Below, piece after piece: positions 57,046-64,000 of a stretch of DNA of 64,000 bases (position 1 is the stretch's first letter; every line of letters starts with the position of its first letter). The position numbers were made by a program, and so were the translations under genes. Source of the stretch: Doris montereyensis (Eukaryota > Mollusca > Gastropoda > Nudibranchia > Dorididae); the NCBI GenBank assembly GCA_037039925.1, contig JAXRKP010000061.1, positions 2,501 to 66,500 on the forward strand. Reading direction: 5' to 3'. The notes under the pieces are model-generated. The model saw nothing but the letters and a program-made list of their open reading frames with translations, ran no database searches and was not told where the DNA came from.

Positions 57046-59879
57046 CTAGTAAGCCCAGACAAAGTTGTCTGTCAAACATGTTTCATCACCCTCACAGCAC
57101 TCATCACACAACATCGTTATCATGACCGTATTGCAATCCTACAAAGTACGGTGCGTGACAATGGGCCTTTATACAGAAAAAAGAAACAAACTCACTCGAG
57201 ACAGCTGTCCAATGTAAACATTCACTTTTCCTCACCGTGACAATTTACATGTGCTGTGGTAGACATGGAAAAACATTGACATTTTGGGCAACCACACCAA
57301 TAAAGCACACATAAATCTAGAACTTACATAAATCTTGCACACACGTACACAACGCATAAACACAAAAACATACTTTGTTTCATTGCAACTTACCATGTCC
57401 CCCATATACGATTATATGTGGGTGAATAGAGATAATTTGCTTGTTTCATTGAAATTGACCCTGTCCACCATATGTGGCGATCTCAGGATGAATGACAAGG
57501 AAACAGCAAGATTAAAGACACATGAACAAGTAAAGAGAAAGTAGGAGGGCCTACCGGTAGCAGTTGCCAGCAAAAAGCATACACACTGACATAAATGACA
57601 TTTTATATAGGAAATGTCCTACAACAATGCCAAAAATCCTACCAAAAACCTGGAGTCACCATAGTTGTGGATGTAGGCAACATTAAATTTTAATAAATTG
57701 TAATCAAACAAAAGAAAACCAAAGTATAAACATGTGCACAGAAATAGCACATTCACGTGGGGAAGAATTACAGACCTGTATTCCTGTATCGATTTAACAG
57801 GAATGGATAAGATTTGAGGCAAATGACAGATGGTGTTGAGTAACACATTGTTGCTCCGCATGTACTACACATACTTTCGAATGTAGGGTATTTTATAAAT
57901 TACTTATGATCATTTTCCTATTTAACATAGGGAGTCTTGACCCGACAATCGTCGAAGATCACATTGGCAGGTGGTCTTTAAAGTGCACAATGTGCACACA
58001 TAACTAACAAGAGATATTTCATGCAAGAAGCCAGGAGTGAACAATGAAATGATGTGTGATAGTTATAGGCACCAATGCTCTAAAAGTATGTTTCCTCCAG
58101 CGACAACTCAAAAGGTCATTGAAACTGTTACGTATAATTGATAAGGCGAAAAAAGTTTCAAGAAGACGTTTGTACATATCCAAAGAATTGGCTCATTTCA
58201 AGATTGTGGCATAACAGTATTAACACGGTTATGCTCTGTTTGATTTGTTGGACAACAGACGTGGTCATTATTTTATGCAGCGACAAATTACTAGAAAACC
58301 GCACAAAGCCCAGGATGACAATGCACAAGACAAAGCATGACGCGATGTTAACGATTTGTGGGTACCATGCCTGAGAGATAATTTGGATGAATTAGGGCTT
58401 TAGTGCACGTTTCAAACGACTGCAAAATCAAGTGCTGACTACCGACATAATAAGATGGCTGGCTATACATGATAAGATAAACTATTCAGGATGTTCGTAA
58501 CATTTTTGGCGAAAATGAAAACCCATGGCAGAAACATTTAGATACAATATCTCATTTTTTGACATATATGTATAGTTCTGATATGTTTGTGTCATTAAAC
58601 TGGTTGGGAGTTTTTCCACCCGACTCCAGTTTATCTTTGAAACCCTGAGTAAAGCTGAAGAACCGGTCAGGTTGGATCACCAGGATCAGTGTTTACTTTT
58701 GTTCACTATTGCCTACCTTCAGTTTTAAATCAAAAGGGCAGGCACAATATCATTTGCGTAAAGTAAAAAGGAGCGCCGCCTAAAGAGGATCTGGAAACAC
58801 ACAGAACGTAAAAATATGATAATACGCGTGCCGTAACAACGCCTTTGGAGAGGAGTGCAGACGTTATTCATACTGCTATGGGCGATTATATTTATTTGTT
58901 CGGTTTTTCAATAGCTTGATGATTTTTTTCATGCTTCCTTATATCTCAGTATTCCGATAATGTTCTTATCATTTCTTCCTAAATACATAATATGCATCAC
59001 AGAATGCTAAAATTGTTTTTCTTGATCCTATTCACCTCTGTCTTGAACATTTATTTCAAATCCATTTATTTGTTCAATGCAATCAAATTTTGTAGAAGTC
59101 AAGGATTACATAAAACAAGATTTGCAATGTTGCCTTCTTACATCTTAGATGCCAGATGTATATTAGCTGAAATTTGTCAACGGGAAAAAGTGACGCCCAA
59201 TTACTACCCCTGTTAATTTCACATTCATTTCATTATCGATAGTAGTCATAATGTATTGTGTATTTGGGGATGCTGTCTTTTCAGTTTATATAACACTTGC
59301 AAGCCATGGCATTCACATTTTAAGGATAGCAACCGCTATTACATAAACCTATAAGCTTTTAGTGGTATGCTACATGTATTGACTACTGAGCGGTATTAGT
59401 TCCTGAATTCGAAACTCACTCTAGTCTGAATTCAACTAGATCTTACGTCGTGAATTTCTTGTCCAGATGAAATGTCTACGAGACATGAACAAGATAAATT
59501 ATGCTTACGTTATACATAAATAAGATGCCCTTACCACAATGGCTCAGTTGGTTTAGACAACGGTACTTGACACAACGATATACATGTACATGTATTATGA
59601 AACAACTGAATGGAGATGGGGATATAGGCAGGCGGTGCCGAAACGCGTGCCTTCTCTGAGAATTTTCGAACTCTAATGAAGAGGATTGTACCCATCAATA
59701 AGTGAAACATTTTAGAATTGATACATGTACTAGCATATTAGATCTTTTAGTTGACCTGGAATCCGTCGGAGATGGCGTCTATAAAAATACGTCATCTTTT
59801 TTATCCTATATAGAACGTGTAGCAGCAACAACAAAAACAGTGAATTCTGTCAAAGACCATTAATAATCATAGCTTCTCT
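57046..59879. other. no gene recognised
   Basis: At 57378-57500 a 66-bp unit is present twice (GTTTCATTG ... CCATATRYG ... TGGGTGAATAG/AGGATGAATG). At 57630-57695 AAAATCCTACCAAAAACC and CACCATAGTTGTGGATGTAG match the 3' part of SINE family B. A tRNA-like patch (TGGCTCAGTTGGTTTAGAC) lies at 59541. Short frames at 58138 and 58992 show no motif. Confidence 0.4.
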
Positions 59880-60065
59880 CTGCTTCTATTGCGTGAAGCG
59901 GAACAGGTGACAATACTAACCTCTCGGACAAGACGCTAGGCTGTCGAAAGTGTTACTCCCCAACTGGGGCTTGTTTTTTGTAGCCATTTGCACCTATGTC
60001 AAGTGGGGAAATGCGTGTTTATAGTGTCTTTTCCAGTGAAGGGGAACATAAAATCAAACTGAAAC
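59880..60065 (-). mobile_element. tRNA-derived SINE, family A, body only
   Basis: Contains CGTGAAGCGGAACAGGTGAC and CATTTGCACCTATGTCAAGT in the minus-strand order of the family. The tRNA-like head is cut off near 60065. Confidence 0.75.
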
Positions 60066-60749
60066 TGAAAAGCCTAACAGATAGAAAACGGGACAGGACA
60101 GGGAAATGTTCGGGTGACGCACCCCATCACCAGCAACAAGGAGACATAATTTGTTGTTCTTGGTCCCAATTCTCTAAACAATATCGTCGATCTACGGTAC
60201 ACATACTATGTTAATTTGACTCATAACCAAAGCAGTGCTTCAAAGTAAGTTTAAGTGACTTTTTAGAAATCAAACATTCCTACACACTAGCCTATCGAGT
60301 CCCCTGTGTTATGCTTTTTTTTTGGTTGTTCAGGTTTTGTTCCATGACCTCGTCGGGTTTCTCTGAGCCTCAGTGCACGAAAGTGCTTGACTTAACGTAT
60401 CCGTTGGTGGAAAATGGGGCTCGTCAGAAATCCATACTTTTTAAAGAAATGAATCATCTTCATCCTGACGCCTTAAAAAGCCCCGACACAAATAACATGT
60501 TGACATGTTCTACAGTATAGTCGTCTGATATGCATTGGTGTATTGAAATGAAGAAAGTTTTTCATTTTAAATCGCTACTTAATATTCTGTGTAGTTTCAT
60601 TCATTGCCTCTCCCCCCCCCCCACCCCCAATCTGGCAAGGGTTTCTGGGAGAAAAAGCTTCCATAAGCTTTTAGGAGCCATTCCGGCATAATATTGAAAT
60701 AAATGCGTATATGTTTGTGTATTCATTAATATATTGAATTTCATTTTTC
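60066..60749. other. no gene recognised
   Basis: A 69-codon plus frame at 60311-60520 has no known motif. A C-rich run lies at 60611-60628. AAAGCTTCCATAAGCTTTTAG near 60656 is a small imperfect stem. Confidence 0.4.
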
Positions 60750-61535
60750 TTCTGCCTTTTAGCTCGACGGGATGCATAGGCCATCAACAAGTAATCGCTT
60801 TTCTCCTAGGCCAGCCTCTCCATAGATTTCAATATTTGCCCTGTCTTCTTCATCTCTCCCCACAGTTATCTTCTCCATGTAGCCCTTGGCCGACCCCTCG
60901 ATCTTTTATCATATGGTTTCGGTTAGACTCTGTTTTCCCTGTCCCGTACATAGTACGGACATTCCAGGTGCCAATTCTGGAAATTTTCCTTGGGTTAAGA
61001 AGGTGGATCGGCTTGCTAGGCTTCACAATGCACTCTCCACTGTCCCAAGGAGGTGGTGTTCGTCCTTGACACTTTAGATGGGCACCATATGTGCCAAAGG
61101 TTGGCGTAACTAAATTATTTGGTGACGTTTCATTAGCGATGCTGATTTGTTTGCAGGGTAAGGTTGCTGGCCCTACACCCAACCCCTGACTAGGAGGACC
61201 AGGATTTATTTTGGAAATTCACTCCCTAGACAGGCTACCCTCCCAGGTCTGCCCATGGTTTGAAATCGGAGTTTTCCGTCTCCTATATAGACTACCTTAC
61301 CAGGCTGACGAGATCTATCTACCTAGGGAGAGGTTATAAAGACGCCTCGATTCGCCTGCTAGTCATTTCTGTGGGTATGTTGGGGTATTTTCTAAGAGCT
61401 GAATTCCCATTCTTCCAGCGCCAGATTGTCCACGACTGCTTATTGGTTATTCGCAGCTAACCTCTATATCTAGAGGCCTTTCCACTATCCGCAACCGTGT
61501 GGACGTACCTGATAGGGGATGGTCGCCTACACAGG
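60750..61535 (-). mobile_element. second LINE family, deletion derivative: 5' end joined to 3' end
   Basis: On the minus strand the 5' region from about 61535 leads to KISRIGTWNVRTMYGTGKTE, the opening of an endonuclease domain with the G-T-W-N-V-R box. After about ten more residues it becomes RGRPRATWRR and then MKKTGQILKSMERLA, a typical LINE ORF2 C-terminus. The whole of endonuclease and reverse transcriptase between them is missing. The coding ends differ from the 52985 and 35552 family. Confidence 0.8.
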
Positions 61536-61799
61536 TTGAATATTGATTGATAGATTAATTCATTCATTTATCATTATTTTTTTTTGGTATCCCCATCCAT
61601 CCTGGGTGGTGATCTTGGGATTGGAATTTCCTTCGAACACTCAATACTAGCTGATATGACACAACCAATCTGTTACTTGGCGTAGAGATGGACGCTAACG
61701 AGGCTCACTCGGAATGTGAGTCAATTTATTTGTACCATACGAAGCATACCAAACATCCATACGTTTTAAAAAAATAATAAACGCTGTAATTTAAAAATA

Positions 61800-62095
61800 A
61801 GATGGCGACGGTGGCCGAGTGGTTGGGCTGTCAGACTTGGGATCATGAGGTCCCGGGTGCGATAGCTCCGACATTATCTTGGGAAAGACACTTGAGATGG
61901 GTTTATCTTACTCGACCCATGTGAAAATGGGTCAAAGCATTGGTTTAAGAGTAAAATATGCGTGATACTAGCGTCATATCCAGGAGGTGGTTATAGTCAC
62001 CTGTTCCGCTTCACGCGATTGAAGCCGGGATAAAGACTGTCTTGATAGGCCGTAATGGCCTGAAGAAACTTTACTTCTTCTTTAAGAATAAATAA
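61800..62095 (+). mobile_element. tRNA-derived SINE, family A, best preserved copy
   Basis: GGTGGCCGAGTGGTTGGGCT is an A box of Leu/Ser tRNA type; the B-box region GGTCCCGGGTGCGATAGC is slightly worn. The body includes GTTCCGCTTCACGCGATTGA and the end GAAGAAACTTTACTTCTTC, followed by AT-rich tail. Confidence 0.85.
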
Positions 62096-62693
62096 ATAAG
62101 ACGATGCAAAATCATGCCAAAAGGTGGTTGTTCTTATTTACACTCAATACCAGAGAGCACATCTCACTACCACCACTACCATTAAATATTCATATTGCCG
62201 ATGTGCCACCACCTCTCAACAGCGAGCACATTCATCTGACACGTGGTCACTGGAGCGTTTGGTTAAATTGTGCTATCGTGAACAACACAGCAGCAAGCAG
62301 TAATAACATGCACATAGTTACAGCCCAGTGTGAGAGGTATTTCGCTGACAGCTGATGTTGGTAATGACTATTTTACGACAAGTAAAGTAATAGAACGCAT
62401 TCGGTTTAATATTATGATCCATTCTTTTGCCGTTTAAAAGCACTAGGTCTCGTATGATGAGACTTCATCATGGGTCTGTCTCTGAAGCTTGGCAATCACT
62501 TAGCCCAGCTGAGTTGTACTTCCAGTGAATTATGCCCATGAAATGTATGGGCATCCCCAAGTGACTGTCAATATTCACCCATCACCTTTTGACCTATCCT
62601 TAACCTGTAGCAGAAGAGCCGTGTTGTTTTCGAAACGTTGCTTTTTTTTCCCTTTTCGTATTGAACAGCATTGATTTTACGTAGAGTATAGAG
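62096..62693. other. no gene recognised
   Basis: An 83-codon plus frame at 62104-62355 shows no known motif. Confidence 0.35.
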
Positions 62694-62969
62694 CAGGGCT
62701 TTCCAAACTGACCCCAAATGGAACATAAGCCTTTTTCTTGGGGTCATGGAGGGTCCAACTGTAATACTTTCAATACATAATCGAATCAATCAAATATTAA
62801 TAAACAATAACAATTATTTTTTTGTTATAGCTCTCTGTTGTGGATAATCTTATAAATTTCTGAATAATGTATCTGCGATATTAAAAATTAGTACTATGAA
62901 GATGGGGTCATGGTAGGTTTGGATCTATTGAAAGGGGTCACGTACTGGAAAATTTTGAGAGAAAGCCTG
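62694..62969. mobile_element. hAT-type MITE, 276 bp, with target duplication
   Basis: Starts CAGGGCTTTCCAAACTG and ends GAGAGAAAGCCTG. The flanks GTATAGAG (62686-62693) and GGATAGAG (62970-62977) match at seven of eight positions. Non-coding, with GGGGTCATGG repeated inside. Confidence 0.65.
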
Positions 62970-64000
62970 GGATAGAGAAACGTTGGTGACACACGAGTCG
63001 TTTAATCTAATCGGTCAACTGTCTAGCACGAAGCGCTTCGTGTGAATGCAGTCAACCACTGCACCTCTAAGATACATAAAACACACTCAACTATTCGCCT
63101 GTTGTCGTGCGTTTGTGCATCAGTCGATTGTCGTCCACTGTCGTGTACATCAACGTGATACATAATTCTCTCCCACCTTAAAGGTGGCAAATTAAAACAT
63201 CGTCATTGACATTTAAATCTTCATCTCAGCAGTCGAAGAGCGTTCTGTGCTATGGGACACAAGTTTTACTTCAAAAACTTATTACAAAAGACACAAGCTA
63301 ACCCCAAACAATTGGAAACAATAACTTATAACATGTCAAGTTTGTGCTTTCTTTCGTTTATTTGTAATCTCTTTTAATTGTACAGATTGTTAGAATAATT
63401 TAATATATGTCCACAGTATGATTACAAAAACGAAAGCTATGTTGTTGACGGCAACGTCGACCGTAAACACACACTAAAGATGGTGAGGTTAATGCATATG
63501 TATTAACAACAATGTGATTATGATGGTCGGAATAATCACCATGGTGATGGTGATGATCATAATGATGATATGATGATAAGGATAATGATGATGATGATGA
63601 TGATGAGGATGAGGATAAAGGAGAGAGTAAGGATGAATCTGAAAATGACATGTATTATTCTTAAAGACTTATTATCAATGATTATCGCACACTGACGAAG
63701 AGTAACAGACATATTGTGTGAAAAGGTATTGCTAATTTTGCAGTATAAAAGCTCCCAGTGACAATGCTGCTTCCGCTTATGATGATGATCATCATGATGA
63801 TTGTGATGATGATGATGAATGACGAAGATGATGGCCTTGAAGTCAGCCGTAAGTACAACAAAATCAAATACAACAAGCTGAGACATTTGCTATCAATGAT
63901 GGAAATGATCCCGTTTAGACAAACTTAGTGTGTCATGATGCACGACTTTATGCGACAAACAGTCATCTGTTTAAGGTCATGCCTGTTGCATTCTTACGAC
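62970..64000. other. no gene recognised; GAT repeats
   Basis: A perfect 16-bp palindrome CACGAAGCGCTTCGTG is at 63027-63042. GAT-type microsatellites lie at 63536-63620 and 63780-63832. His/Ser-rich frames over them are artefacts. Confidence 0.5.

Overview
This is animal nuclear DNA: interrupted genes with GT..AG introns, long purine microsatellites, tRNA-derived SINEs, non-LTR and LTR retrotransposon remains and several kinds of DNA transposon. No bacterial-style operon is present outside one virus-like insert. A mollusc, perhaps a gastropod, is my best guess from the mix of repeats, but the sequence alone does not prove it.

One host gene can be read with confidence. On the minus strand, between 49163 and 34857, seven coding exons with matching splice phases encode the RNA polymerase III stalk subunit RPC8 (POLR3H), about 214 residues. 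Exons 1 and 7 each carry a one-base frame error, which looks more like assembly error than decay. Its introns hold a 3.2 kb LINE, a LINE deletion derivative, a SINE and inverted-repeat elements.

Layout. 1-2123: a Ty3/gypsy deletion derivative (gag, protease, integrase tail, 3' LTR). 2124-6992: a very AT-rich virus-like integrating element with a retroviral-type integrase, a parvovirus-like phospholipase A2 domain behind a zinc ribbon, an adenain-like protease start and several unknown ORFs, all broken; this is the most unusual segment. 7000-13650: unassigned DNA, a SINE, a piggyBac remnant inside a Tc1-like remnant, and a LINE reverse transcriptase remnant. 13650-20100: an RTE-like LINE, its extra 3' end, a GTA microsatellite and a CR1-like LINE. 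20100-32000: mainly GA, GATA and GACA simple repeats, a 39-bp and a 28-bp minisatellite, and a 1.4 kb element with very long inverted ends. 32000-51600: the POLR3H locus. 51800-64000: an AAT microsatellite, a second large RTE-like LINE, SINEs, three hAT-type MITEs and a second LINE deletion derivative.

Apart from POLR3H nothing here looks like a working gene set. The virus-like genes would have served one element together (integration, capsid maturation, membrane passage), but every recognisable gene in it is frameshifted or truncated.
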